Shown one piece after another: positions 43,227-51,554 of a DNA stretch of 64,000 nucleotides. The translations under genes were made by a program, and so were the position numbers. Position 1 is the first letter of the stretch, and the number at the start of each line of letters is the position of its first letter. The DNA is from Cryomorpha sp963836915. Lineage in GTDB: Bacteria > Bacteroidota > Bacteroidia > Flavobacteriales_D > Cryomorphaceae. Under the pieces are notes generated by a model. It did no database searches, was not told the origin of the DNA, and saw nothing but the letters and a program-made list of their open reading frames with translations. The stretch covers positions 1,054,001 through 1,118,000 of the forward strand of contig CAWILH010000002.1 of the NCBI GenBank assembly GCA_963836915.1, written 5' to 3'.

Positions 43227-43525
43227 AAAAGCTTCAAGCTGCTAGCTTCAAGCTACAAGCTAGAGCAGCGCGAAAACCAAGTGGCAACATCGTCTAACCA
43301 GCTAGATGCGATGAGTCTCTCTATGCGATGAGTCTCTCTAATAGAAAAATAAAAATTCAACTTTGAGAGTCCGGCTTGAAGCTTCTGAAGCCGCAACTTG
43401 CCCCTTGCGACTCGCCCCTAGCGACTTGACCCTTGCGACTCGCCCCTTGCGACTTGCCCCTTGCAACTCAAACGAAATCTTGGAAAATCCAGCTTGAAGC
43501 TAAAGGCTTGTGGCTTGAAGCTTTT
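43227..43525. repeat. Inverted-arm repeat, unit 1 (with heptamer insertion)
   Basis: Longest unit. It holds a tandem duplication of ATGCGATGAGTCTCTCT and, at 43394-43470, eleven heptamers of the CCCCTTG/CGACTTG type between the core and the right arm. Confidence 0.75.
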
Positions 43526-43558
43526 TTATCTAGAACGGAGAGTAGGATCTCTTTTTTT

Positions 43559-43736
43559 AAAAGCTTCAAGCTGTAAGCTGCAAGCTACAAGCTAGAGCAG
43601 CGCGGAAACCAAGTGGCAACATCGTCTAACCAGCTAGATGCGATGAGTCTCTCTAATAGAAAAATAAAAATTCATCTTTGAATAACCAATCTTGGAAAAT
43701 CCAGCTTGAAGCTAAAGGCTTGTGGCTTGAAGCTTT
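43559..43736. repeat. Inverted-arm repeat, unit 2
   Basis: Compact unit of 178 bp. The inner hairpin is CATCGTCTA, loop ACCAGC, then TAGATGCGATG at 43620-43645. Confidence 0.8.
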
Positions 43737-43770
43737 TTCATCCAGAACGTATCGAAGGATCTCTTTTTTT

Positions 43771-43950
43771 AAAAGCTACAAGCTGTAAGCTGCAAGCTAC
43801 AAGCTAGAGCAGCGCGGAAACCAAGTGGCAGCATCGTCTAACCATAGAATGACAGTGAGCCGCCCAAACAGAATAATCGAAATTCATTTTTGAAAATCCC
43901 AAACTTGGAAAATCCAGCTTGAAGCTAAAGGCTTGTGGCTTGAAGCTTTT
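43771..43950. repeat. Inverted-arm repeat, unit 3 (divergent core)
   Basis: Arms are conserved, but the second half of the core differs (after CATCGTCTAACCA), so the inner hairpin is lost. Confidence 0.8.
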
Positions 43951-43983
43951 TTATCTAGAACGGAGAGTAGGATCTCTTTTTTT

Positions 43984-44162
43984 AAAAGCTTCAAGCTGTA
44001 AGCTGCAAGCTACAAGCTAGAGCAGCGCGGAAACCAAGTGGCAACATCGTCTAACCAGCTAGATGCGATGAGTCTCTCTAATAGAAAAATAAAAATTCAT
44101 CTTTGAATAACCAATCTTGGAAAATCCAGCTTGAAGCTAAAGGCTTGTGGCTTGAAGCTTTT
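43984..44162. repeat. Inverted-arm repeat, unit 4
   Basis: Nearly identical to unit 2 over its length, including the inner hairpin at 44045-44070. This points to recent duplication or gene conversion. Confidence 0.8.
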
Positions 44163-44270
44163 AATAATTCGACTCGCGACTTGCCCCTTGCCCCTTGCCC
44201 CTTGACCGCGACTCAAACGAAACCTTGGAAACTCCAGCTTGAAGCTCACAGCTTGTGGCTTGAAGCTTTT
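44163..44270. repeat. Partial unit 5: heptamers plus right arm
   Basis: CTTGCCC-type heptamers are followed by a right arm (CAGCTTGAAGCTCACAGC onward). The left arm and core are missing. The order resembles the 3-prime part of unit 1. Confidence 0.7.
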
Positions 44271-44309
44271 TATAAACAGCGATAGCGCCTTTCTTCAACC
44301 TTTGGCCAT

Positions 44310-44717
44310 TTAGCCAAGCCTTTTGGCGATAGTATTGCAAAGTGCTTCTGGGGCAGACGTGGGCTTACCCGTGGCCTTATCGACAAAAACCAAGGTGGTC
44401 TCCGCCGTATTTAGGAGGTCTCCGCTGGAATCAAAAATATTGTAGAAGAATCTGATTCTTGCCGTTGGCACTTCTTCGATCCGGGTCTCAACCGTTAGGA
44501 GGTCATCGTATAGCGCAGGTTTCAGGTACCGAATAGAGAAATCGCGCACCGGGAGCATCAGCCCCGAATCTTCTATGGAGCGGTAGCTCATACCAAGCTC
44601 ACGCATTAATTCTACCCTACCCACTTCATAATAGGCCGCATAGTTTCCATAATAGACATATCCCATTTGATCGGTTTCGGCATACCGCACCCTAATTTCA
44701 ACTTTATTAACAAGCAT
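44310..44717 (-). CDS. 4-hydroxybenzoyl-CoA thioesterase-family (YbgC/FadM-like) protein
   Basis: A 135-residue hotdog-fold acyl-CoA thioesterase: VEIRVRYAETDQMGYVYYGN with the catalytic Asp, YAAYYEVGRVELMRELGMSY, VRDFSIRYLKPALYDDLLTV, TARIRFFYNIFDSSGDLL and TTLVFVDKATGKPT. The start at ATG 44717 is fixed by homology and by the -7 element TATATTTG, which ends four bases upstream; the longer frame to 44768 would include the promoter. It is divergent from dnaA and convergent with the repeat array. Confidence 0.92.
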   Translation of the reverse strand: MLVNKVEIRVRYAETDQMGYVYYGNYAAYYEVGRVELMRELGMSYRSIEDSGLMLPVRDFSIRYLKPALYDDLLTVETRIEEVPTARIRFFYNIFDSSGDLLNTAETTLVFVDKATGKPTSAPEALCNTIAKRLG

Positions 44718-44721
44718 AGCG

Positions 44722-44729
44722 CAAATATA
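44722..44729 (-). promoter_or_regulatory. -7 element TATATTTG of the thioesterase gene
   Basis: The minus strand reads TATATTTG, CGCT, ATG. This is an exact TAnnTTTG match four bases before the start codon and predicts a leaderless mRNA. Confidence 0.55.
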
Positions 44730-44768
44730 AGTTCTACCGTTTATCTGAGAGATTTGGAAGTTCACCAA

Positions 44769-45192
44769 ATTTAGCTTTCAATATCACCAATTTTATCCTA
44801 AATTACACCCCAATAATAAGATTTGAAAACAACCATAGACCGAAACACCCATCTCAAAATTACCTATATAAGCTTGGTTAAGAATCCTAGAAAGGCGAGT
44901 ATTGCCATAGCTTCTGATTGCCATCAGCGGGTTCAGCAGTCAAGGTAGAATTTTGCGATTTGAACGGGCTCAGATATGGATAAAAAATGAAATAAGATCA
45001 TGCCAGAAGATAGTATTTGAGACGCTCTCAACTATTTTCATTGCCTGTAAAACTTTTAGTTCTGGCAATACCACTTTGGCTTTTTTTTTCACTTTTTTCT
45101 GCAAATATTTGCGTCAGGATTTCGGCGAGTGAATTTCAAATCTCGCCCATTTATTTACCCAGTTATTAACCTATAACTACACGTATCGAAGA
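44769..45192. other. AT-rich divergent intergenic region upstream of dnaA
   Basis: The region contains the dnaA promoter, but no unambiguous TAnnTTTG element was found. T-rich and A-rich tracts occur near 45080-45105, followed by TGCAAATATTTGCG, a near-palindrome at 45102-45115. No canonical DnaA boxes (TTATNCACA) were seen on either strand, so it does not look like oriC. Confidence 0.4.
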
Positions 45193-46623
45193 ATGAACAA
45201 TAAGCACGACGAGGTGTGGGATAATTGTCTTGCCCTAATTAAAGACAATGTGAGCCTGCAAGGTTTTAAAACCTGGTTTGAACCAATTAAGCCTGTAAAA
45301 CTTGATAATCAAGTACTAACTATTCAAGTACCTTCCCAATTCTTTTACGAGTGGCTTGAAGAGCATTATATACATCTTCTTAAAAAGATCATTAGAAAGG
45401 AACTTGGCGAAGAGGGTAGGCTGGAATACAGCATCATCATGGAAAACAATTTTAATGGTTCCAGTCCATACACCGTTAAGATTCCAACATCAAATCGCAG
45501 AGCGATCAAAAATCCATCGGTTTCTGCTCCTGTAAATATTGGCAGCACACAGATCAAAAACCCCTTTGTGATACCGGGGCTCAAAAAGATCAATGTCGAT
45601 TCCAATCTCAAACCCAACTATTCTTTCGAGAACCTGGTGGAAGGGGATTGCAATAGACTTGCCCGCTCAGCCGGTTTTGCAGTAGCCAAAAATCCTGGCG
45701 GTACCGCTTTCAATCCGCTGCTTATCTATGGTGGAGTTGGCCTTGGCAAAACCCATTTGGCGCAAGCCATAGGAATCGAGATAAAAAACCGATTTCCCAA
45801 TAAAACAGTGCTTTATGTGGAATCGGAAAAGTTCATTCACCAATTTATAGATGCGGTGAAGAATAATAATGTTAACGATTTCAGTCATTTCTATCAAATG
45901 ATAGATGTGCTGATCATTGACGATGTGCAGTTCCTTGCTGGGAAAGAAAAAACCCAGGACATGTTCTTCCATATCTTCAATCATCTGCACCAGACCGGCA
46001 AGCAGATCGTTCTCACCAGCGACAAGGCTCCGGTAGAAATGCTTGGGGTGGAGCAACGATTGCTTTCCCGTTTCAAATGGGGTCTATCTGCCGATCTGCA
46101 AACGCCAAGTCTGGAGACCCGGATCGCCATCCTTCAAAAGAAAATGTACGCCGATGGCATCGATCTGCCAAATGATGTCGTAGAATACCTGGCCTATAGC
46201 GTTACCACAAATATCCGTGAGCTGGAAGGCGCTTTGATATCGCTTATTGCCCACTCATCGCTCAATAAGAAAGCGGTAAATCTGGAACTCGCGAAGAATA
46301 TGATTGACAAATTTGTCAAGAATACCGCCCGCGAAGTATCTATCGATTATATCCAAAAGGTAGTTTGTGATTATTTTGATTTACCCATCGAGCTCCTGAA
46401 ATCAAAAACCAGAAAGCGCGAAGTCGTCCAGGCGCGTCAGATAGCAATGTATTTTGCCAAAAAGATGACCAAGAGCAGCCTTGCCAATATTGGAATGCAC
46501 TGCGGCGGCAAAGACCACGCAACGGTACTGCACGCCTGCCGAACGGTAAACAATCTTCAGGAAACGGATAAACAATTCAGAAAATACCTGGAAGACCTAG
46601 AAAAGAAACTGAGCATTCAATAG
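45193..46623 (+). CDS. dnaA: Chromosomal replication initiator DnaA
   Basis: A 476-residue initiator with the full domain order. N-terminal domain I (WDNCLALIKDNVSLQGFKTW), a variable linker to about residue 140, the AAA+ domain with Walker A GGVGLGKTHL (180-189) and Walker B VLIIDDVQFL (239-248), the arginine finger region EQRLLSRFKWGLSADLQTP, and domain IV with the DNA-binding signature GGKDHATVLHA (438-448). It opens the replication origin. It stands alone, closed by a strong terminator. No origin features flank it here. Confidence 0.98.
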   Translation: MNNKHDEVWDNCLALIKDNVSLQGFKTWFEPIKPVKLDNQVLTIQVPSQFFYEWLEEHYIHLLKKIIRKELGEEGRLEYSIIMENNFNGSSPYTVKIPTSNRRAIKNPSVSAPVNIGSTQIKNPFVIPGLKKINVDSNLKPNYSFENLVEGDCNRLARSAGFAVAKNPGGTAFNPLLIYGGVGLGKTHLAQAIGIEIKNRFPNKTVLYVESEKFIHQFIDAVKNNNVNDFSHFYQMIDVLIIDDVQFLAGKEKTQDMFFHIFNHLHQTGKQIVLTSDKAPVEMLGVEQRLLSRFKWGLSADLQTPSLETRIAILQKKMYADGIDLPNDVVEYLAYSVTTNIRELEGALISLIAHSSLNKKAVNLELAKNMIDKFVKNTAREVSIDYIQKVVCDYFDLPIELLKSKTRKREVVQARQIAMYFAKKMTKSSLANIGMHCGGKDHATVLHACRTVNNLQETDKQFRKYLEDLEKKLSIQ

Positions 46624-46644
46624 AGAAGAACGATAAATTAATCT

Positions 46645-46668
46645 AGCCCCCGCATGGGGGCTTTTTTA
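46645..46668 (+). terminator. Rho-independent terminator of dnaA
   Basis: The stem AGCCCCC / GGGGGCT with loop GCAT is followed by a T-run. Confidence 0.9.
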
Positions 46669-46706
46669 TTACCAACCATTCTCTTTGAGATTCCAATAGC
46701 CCATTC

Positions 46707-46714
46707 TATCTTTG
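46707..46714 (+). promoter_or_regulatory. -7 element TATCTTTG
   Basis: An exact TAnnTTTG match 39 bp upstream of ATG 46754, after the dnaA terminator. It probably drives the lipoprotein-protease pair. Confidence 0.45.
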
Positions 46715-46753
46715 AATGCTCATCTACGCATATAGCCCTAAATTCCCACTTCT

Positions 46754-47185
46754 ATGAGAATTTTCTTCAGCATTGCAATCGCACTGGCAGGTTGGAGCTG
46801 TAGCTCCATAAACGCTATGCGCACCCCGCAACCGCTCCCAGACCATTCGCCGATGGTAACGATAGACCCTTCAATGACCAATAAAAACAGCGCCCCCGTA
46901 ACTATAAACCATGCGGAGCAGGTAGGTGATCTTATCCTTTTGGATGTATCTTATTCAGGGGGCTGCGAAACCCACGCCTTCGATCTAGCAAGTCGGGGCG
47001 AGTTTACTGCTACCTATCCGCCAGAAGTCGAAATAGTGCTCAAGCACAACAGCAATGATGATAGATGCCGTGCGCTGGTGGATGATAAACTTTATTTTGA
47101 CCTTAGACCCCTCCAATATCAAGGCACCAATAGAGTGCTGTTGGTTGTAAAAAACACGAATAAAACATTGATATACACTTACTGA
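46754..47185 (+). CDS. Small secreted or lipoprotein-like protein, Bacteroidota SGGC-type
   Basis: A 143-residue protein with an N-terminal signal (IFFSIAIALAGWSC); the Cys may be a lipid site although Trp at -2 is atypical. The conserved-looking centre LDVSYSGGCETHAFDLA, followed by VEIVLKHNSNDDRCRALV, recalls a widespread Bacteroidota lipoprotein type with a Cys pair. It ends KTLIYTY. Its TGA overlaps the ATG of the next gene (TGATG), so it is translationally coupled to the Lys-C-like protease and might assist or inhibit it; that is inference. Confidence 0.7.
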   Translation: MRIFFSIAIALAGWSCSSINAMRTPQPLPDHSPMVTIDPSMTNKNSAPVTINHAEQVGDLILLDVSYSGGCETHAFDLASRGEFTATYPPEVEIVLKHNSNDDRCRALVDDKLYFDLRPLQYQGTNRVLLVVKNTNKTLIYTY

Positions 47186-49449
47186 TGAATCGAATTATAC
47201 CCGTTTTTATCTTCTTGATAAGTTCTACGTTCGCTTCCGCGCAAATAAATTATGGCGGGACACCCATAGGCTGGAATGATCTGGCCGTGACTCCCAGTCC
47301 AGAGATTTTCGCTAAGCCCGACCTGAAGGCGCTGGCCGAAGAAGATGCTATAAACGACAACGTAAAAAACATCCCTTTCCGCTTTGGAGCAAATATGGCT
47401 GCTGATCTGGATCTCAACCACGATGGCAATTGGCAGGAGGCCATGGATGGTACGCGGATCTGGAGACTTGCGATCGACGCTCCTGGCGCACAGAGTATAA
47501 ACTTCGTTTTTGACCAATTCTTTATTCCTGAAGGCGCAAAAGTCTTTGTGTACGCGGCCGATAAGTCTCAATTGCTGGGAAGCTTTAATTCTAAAAATGC
47601 CAATCCAGAAAATTCGCTGGGCGTAGGCTTTATTTTCAGTGATCGACTCATCATTCAATATGAAGAGCCCCAAGCCGTGGCAGGGCAAGGCTATGTGCAC
47701 ATCAATAATGTCACCTATGGCTACCGCTCGGTAAAAGATCGGGCGAGCACCCTTGCGAAGGCAGGACCTTTTGGCAATAGCGCCGCCTGCAATGTGAACA
47801 TTAATTGCCCCGAAGGACAGCCCTACGATATTCAGAAGCGCAGCGTAGCGGTAATAGTGGTTGGGAATAATGGATTTTGCTCAGGGGCTCTGGTAAACAA
47901 CAATCTCCAAGACGAGACCCCTTACTTCCTCACTGCCAATCACTGCCTGATATCAGATGTAGGCAACTGGGTATTTTACTTTAAGCATTCTAGCCCCAAT
48001 TGCGATGGCTCGGGCACAGCGCCCACCAACTTCAGCCTTTCGGGAGCCGTACTTCGTGCAAGCAATGCCGAAAGTGATTTCGGTTTGCTTGAGCTCAATT
48101 CTGATATTCCAGATTCATACGGGCTCTGTTTTGCTGGGTACGATGCCAGTGATTTAGAGTCGGGAGTGATCAATGCATTTGGCATCCACCATCCCAGCGG
48201 AGATGTGGCCAAGCTGAGCCGCGAAGATGGCATCCCCTATCATGCCGAAGAAAATTCCTTCGTCAATCAAGTTTGGTTTATTGATAACTGGGAAGTAGGA
48301 ACTACTCAGGGCGGAAGCTCCGGATCTCCCCTATTTAATCAAAGCGGCAATATAATTGGCCAATTGGCCGGGGGCACGGCCGGCTGCGTTGGTAGCCAAA
48401 GTAATGGCCTTTCCGATTTTTATGGCCGTTTTGGTGTATCGTGGAATTTTGGAAACTCATCAAGCTCCCGACTTCGGGATTGGCTCGATCCCAATAATTC
48501 TGGAATCTTGATTGTACCCAACTCCTGTAATGCGAACGCAAATGCCAACGATCTTACCCTTGGTGCCTTTCAAAATCTGGAGATGAGCTATTGCTCACTC
48601 CAGTCTGTAGAGCCCGCCATCAACGTATTGAATACCGGCTCGGAAGGTATCACAAGCTTCACGCTAGAAATTTCGCTGAATGACTTCTTGGTTCAAACAT
48701 TCAATTATACCGGATCGCTCGGGTCTTTTCAATCTGAAACGGTCGCATTAAACTCCATAAACCTTGAGCCAGGAGAAAATTCGATCAAGGCAGAAGTCAC
48801 TTCCGTAAATGGGGGTGCCGACCAAAACGATGTTGGCAATCAAAAAATCTTCGAAATCAATGCCTTTGAATCGTCAACGAACGCCGTTGTCGATATTAAT
48901 TTTGACGATTGGGGAAGCGAGACCAGTTGGACGCTTACTACTGATGAAGGAACCATGGTATACAGTGGTTCAGGTTATACCAATGATAGTCCCGATCTCG
49001 AACAGCCCATTTGCCTTGGCGCTGGCTGCTACACCTTTACCATAAACGATTCAGAAGGTGATGGGCTCTGCTGCCAGTTTGGACAGGGCTCCTACCAGTT
49101 GAGAAACGTGAATGGAACGATCTACGCATCGGGTGCCAGTTTTAATTCGACGGAATCGACTAACTTTTGCATTACATCTACAGGAGTGACCGAAAATCCA
49201 ACTCCTTCTTTTACCCTCTACCCCAACCCGACCGACGGAGTAGTAGAAATAAGATGGGGAGAACTGGATGGTCGTGTTTGCCAATTAAGGCTCAGCGATG
49301 CCACTGGGAGATTGATCTTTGAAAGGAAGATGACCACGACAGACATAGAGCGCTTGAATCTAAACGGACTTCAGTCCGGTCTTTATTTTTTAACAGTAGT
49401 CACCTCCCAAGAAGAAATTACCAAACGGCTCGTACTTACTGCACAGTAA
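47185..49449 (+). CDS. Secreted lysyl-endopeptidase-like serine protease with T9SS sorting domain
   Basis: A 754-residue protein with signal peptide PVFIFLISSTFASA. A pro-region (about 20-195) precedes a trypsin-fold domain with His253 (YFLTANHCL), Asp298 (NAESDFGLLEL) and Ser379 (TTQGGSSGSPLF), with Cys pairs as in Achromobacter lysyl endopeptidase. A CARDB/FN3-like segment (about 455-560) and a small Cys-rich domain (CYTFTINDSEGDGLCC) follow. The C-terminus is a type A sorting domain (FTLYPNPTDGVVEIRW, LQSGLYFLTVVTSQEEI). The protein is predicted to be extracellular. The residues that set P1 specificity were not determined. Confidence 0.92.
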   Translation: MNRIIPVFIFLISSTFASAQINYGGTPIGWNDLAVTPSPEIFAKPDLKALAEEDAINDNVKNIPFRFGANMAADLDLNHDGNWQEAMDGTRIWRLAIDAPGAQSINFVFDQFFIPEGAKVFVYAADKSQLLGSFNSKNANPENSLGVGFIFSDRLIIQYEEPQAVAGQGYVHINNVTYGYRSVKDRASTLAKAGPFGNSAACNVNINCPEGQPYDIQKRSVAVIVVGNNGFCSGALVNNNLQDETPYFLTANHCLISDVGNWVFYFKHSSPNCDGSGTAPTNFSLSGAVLRASNAESDFGLLELNSDIPDSYGLCFAGYDASDLESGVINAFGIHHPSGDVAKLSREDGIPYHAEENSFVNQVWFIDNWEVGTTQGGSSGSPLFNQSGNIIGQLAGGTAGCVGSQSNGLSDFYGRFGVSWNFGNSSSSRLRDWLDPNNSGILIVPNSCNANANANDLTLGAFQNLEMSYCSLQSVEPAINVLNTGSEGITSFTLEISLNDFLVQTFNYTGSLGSFQSETVALNSINLEPGENSIKAEVTSVNGGADQNDVGNQKIFEINAFESSTNAVVDINFDDWGSETSWTLTTDEGTMVYSGSGYTNDSPDLEQPICLGAGCYTFTINDSEGDGLCCQFGQGSYQLRNVNGTIYASGASFNSTESTNFCITSTGVTENPTPSFTLYPNPTDGVVEIRWGELDGRVCQLRLSDATGRLIFERKMTTTDIERLNLNGLQSGLYFLTVVTSQEEITKRLVLTAQ

Positions 49450-49464
49450 GGCTATAAGCCAATG

Positions 49465-51552
49465 CTAGTAATGTCCAGATCGCTTGCGGATGAACCACTC
49501 GCCACTGAGTAGGATCAAAAGCAGAAAGAAAGGCCATTTTTTATTGATCAATGCGCTTAAAATTTCTGTTGAATAACTTACGGGCTGAATGGTGGCAGCA
49601 GACTGAATCTCCTCCACCAATCCATCGAGTTGATTGGGATAGAACCGCTTCCCGCCCGTGTTGGCAGCTATGGCATATAGCAGTTCATGATCGGCAGTAA
49701 GGTTTGCATCTTCCAGTGCAAAAGGCCGAATTGCGATATTGCCCGTCTCGGTATACCGCTTCCCATCACGAATCGCAGTGGCCGAGAAGGCATAGTTGCC
49801 GGTAGGCAATATCCCGGCATCTAATCGGTAGGCCGACTCGGATCGCGAAAAATTAAAAGGGTAGGTCTTTTCATTTTCATCCGTCAGCTCAATACTCACT
49901 TCTGCATCTATCACAGGCTCCAGAGCAGCATTGTACAGCTCGGCGTTGATGACGAGCCGTTCATTCTCCATCACATCGTTCGGTGCGCTTACACGAAATA
50001 AGCGCTTATCATCCTTTAGGGATAGAAACTGGACGATGCTGCCAATGAAGCGATCAAAAATCTCATGATTCGCGTGCTTTGCATAGTCAAACAATCTCCA
50101 GCGCCAAAGCCCCTCCCCCACCAGCACCGCCGATTTTGGGTTGCGGGCATTATTCACCACCAGCAGCGGATCATCGGTTTTGATATTACCAACACGCTGG
50201 TATAGCAAGGTTTCTGAAGAGTTGGAGATACGGCTTTCCCCAAAATAGGTAAGGAGCGGTGGTGCATCTCTGAGCAGAGCATCCAGCGCGGGATCGATTT
50301 TAAATCGGGCAAAGGCTGGATTGACCAAAGCTGAAACATCGTTGCTCCCCTGCCCCGATATTTTCGGATCTACCGGCAGCCCCATCGAGACCACTTGGCT
50401 CAACTGCGATTGCAGCCCCAAGATCGCAAAGAGTGGAACCTTGCTTCGGGAGATCTCTTCTCGCAGTGCTGCTGGAGTGGTGGCCGATGGGATTTGGTGC
50501 AGGATTACCAGATCATAGTCAGAAACTTTTCCCGACGAGAAGGAAAATTCAAAATCTACTTCCACTTCGTAGTTTTCATTGCCAGATATGGCCTGTCTCA
50601 AAGCCAGCAAATCGGGATGCGGAGATTTGGCCAGCACCAATACTTTCTGGCGGCTGTCTATTATGTCTACGAATACCGACCGCTCATTATTGGAAAGTGT
50701 AATCTCTTCACCATCGGTGGCCACACGGATTACATATCGCTGCAAGCCAGTGCTTTTGGCATCGAGCAAGAAGCGCACGGTCTTTTCCGAGCGATCGCTG
50801 TCGGCGATAAAGGAGCCTTTTTCAATTACCACCCCACCCGTTTCGATTTGATAGCTCAGTGTGTTTCCTTTCAATTTTTCTGCGCGAAGCAGGGCTTCTA
50901 CGGGAAATTTATTTCCCAAGAAGGCTATTCTATTGGCGGCAGCCTCGGCTATCAAAGCATCGCGCTGTTGGATGGTATCGCCATACGCGAGCGTGTAAAT
51001 GGGTGCTTTGATTCCCGAAAGGGCATAGCGCGGATTGGCTCCCCGGTTATAAATACCGTCTGAAGCGAGAATTACAGCTCCTAGATTTCGATTGTCATAC
51101 CGTGATCGCAATTCGGTAAAGAAACCGGCCATATCGGTAATGGGCTGACCGAAGCTGGAGTCGGCGCCTTCACTCACCTGCTGCCCGAAGCTATAGGTGA
51201 CTACTTCTACCTTATCGCCCAATGCGCGTTGTAGATTTTCGGTGATGGATGGCAGTTTGCTCCGCACATCGCTGGAGTCGGCACCCATAACCATGGAGCG
51301 CGACCCATCGATGCCCACCACCATGATTGGCGGCTCTATCTCGGTCTCAAGCGACTTTAAGAGTGGACCCAATAGAAAAAAGGTGATCAAGGCCACCGTA
51401 AGAAAACGCAGTGACGCCAATATCCATCGGCTGGCAGGCGATAAATCACCCAGCTTGGTATCGCGGTAATAGAGTGCACCGGCAAATAGCAGCCCCAGCA
51501 TGGGACAGGCCAGAATGGCCCAGGTTGGGTATTCTAAAATAAGTTCTTTCAC
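49465..51552 (-). CDS. VWA-domain membrane protein, BatA-like
   Basis: A 695-residue protein. Two N-terminal helices (WAILACPMLGLLFAGALYY and LRFLTVALITFFLLGPLL) and one C-terminal helix (WPFFLLLILLSGEWFI) anchor a large periplasmic part. A VWA domain follows the second helix, with MIDAS residues in GIDGSRSMV and a distal VILASDGIYN. The rest contains a glutamine-amidotransferase-like region (YDLVILHQIPSATTP) and Ig-like strands. The layout is the same as in large Bacteroidota BatA-related proteins of unknown function. It lies two bases downstream of fabG, so both are probably co-transcribed. Confidence 0.85.
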   Translation of the reverse strand: MKELILEYPTWAILACPMLGLLFAGALYYRDTKLGDLSPASRWILASLRFLTVALITFFLLGPLLKSLETEIEPPIMVVGIDGSRSMVMGADSSDVRSKLPSITENLQRALGDKVEVVTYSFGQQVSEGADSSFGQPITDMAGFFTELRSRYDNRNLGAVILASDGIYNRGANPRYALSGIKAPIYTLAYGDTIQQRDALIAEAAANRIAFLGNKFPVEALLRAEKLKGNTLSYQIETGGVVIEKGSFIADSDRSEKTVRFLLDAKSTGLQRYVIRVATDGEEITLSNNERSVFVDIIDSRQKVLVLAKSPHPDLLALRQAISGNENYEVEVDFEFSFSSGKVSDYDLVILHQIPSATTPAALREEISRSKVPLFAILGLQSQLSQVVSMGLPVDPKISGQGSNDVSALVNPAFARFKIDPALDALLRDAPPLLTYFGESRISNSSETLLYQRVGNIKTDDPLLVVNNARNPKSAVLVGEGLWRWRLFDYAKHANHEIFDRFIGSIVQFLSLKDDKRLFRVSAPNDVMENERLVINAELYNAALEPVIDAEVSIELTDENEKTYPFNFSRSESAYRLDAGILPTGNYAFSATAIRDGKRYTETGNIAIRPFALEDANLTADHELLYAIAANTGGKRFYPNQLDGLVEEIQSAATIQPVSYSTEILSALINKKWPFFLLLILLSGEWFIRKRSGHY

Positions 51553-51554
51553 TT

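Larger units (their letters stand above)
43227..44270. repeat. Array of about 180-bp repeats with long inverted arms (4 full units plus one partial)
   Basis: Direct array with units at 43227-43525, 43559-43736, 43771-43950, 43984-44162 and a right half ending at 44270. Each unit begins with AAAAGCTTCAAGCTGTAAGC and ends with GGCTTGTGGCTTGAAGCTTT; these arms of about 35 bp are inverted copies, so each unit can fold into a long hairpin. Both arms are built of 7-bp steps (AAGCTTC, AAGCTGT, AAGCTGC, AAGCTAC). The core is conserved (CGGAAACCAAGTGGCAACAT) and contains a second hairpin. Spacers of about 33 bp separate the units. It is non-coding, located between a peptidase gene and the thioesterase gene upstream of dnaA. 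Confidence 0.88.

Noticed and set aside
43227..44270. CRISPR array
   Set aside because: Units are about 180 bp with inverted arms and separated by similar, not unique, spacers; no cas genes are nearby.
44103..44285. 60-codon frame in the repeat array
   Set aside because: It encodes only the repeated arm sequence (QLEAKGLWLEAF and its copy) and arises from the repeats themselves.
44769..45192. Replication origin upstream of dnaA
   Set aside because: No canonical DnaA boxes could be found on either strand; an AT-rich divergent promoter region is sufficient explanation.
50395..51063. 222-codon plus-strand open frame inside the VWA membrane protein gene
   Set aside because: Antisense shadow of a well supported coding region; amino-acid composition is not natural and there is no ribosome-binding site.
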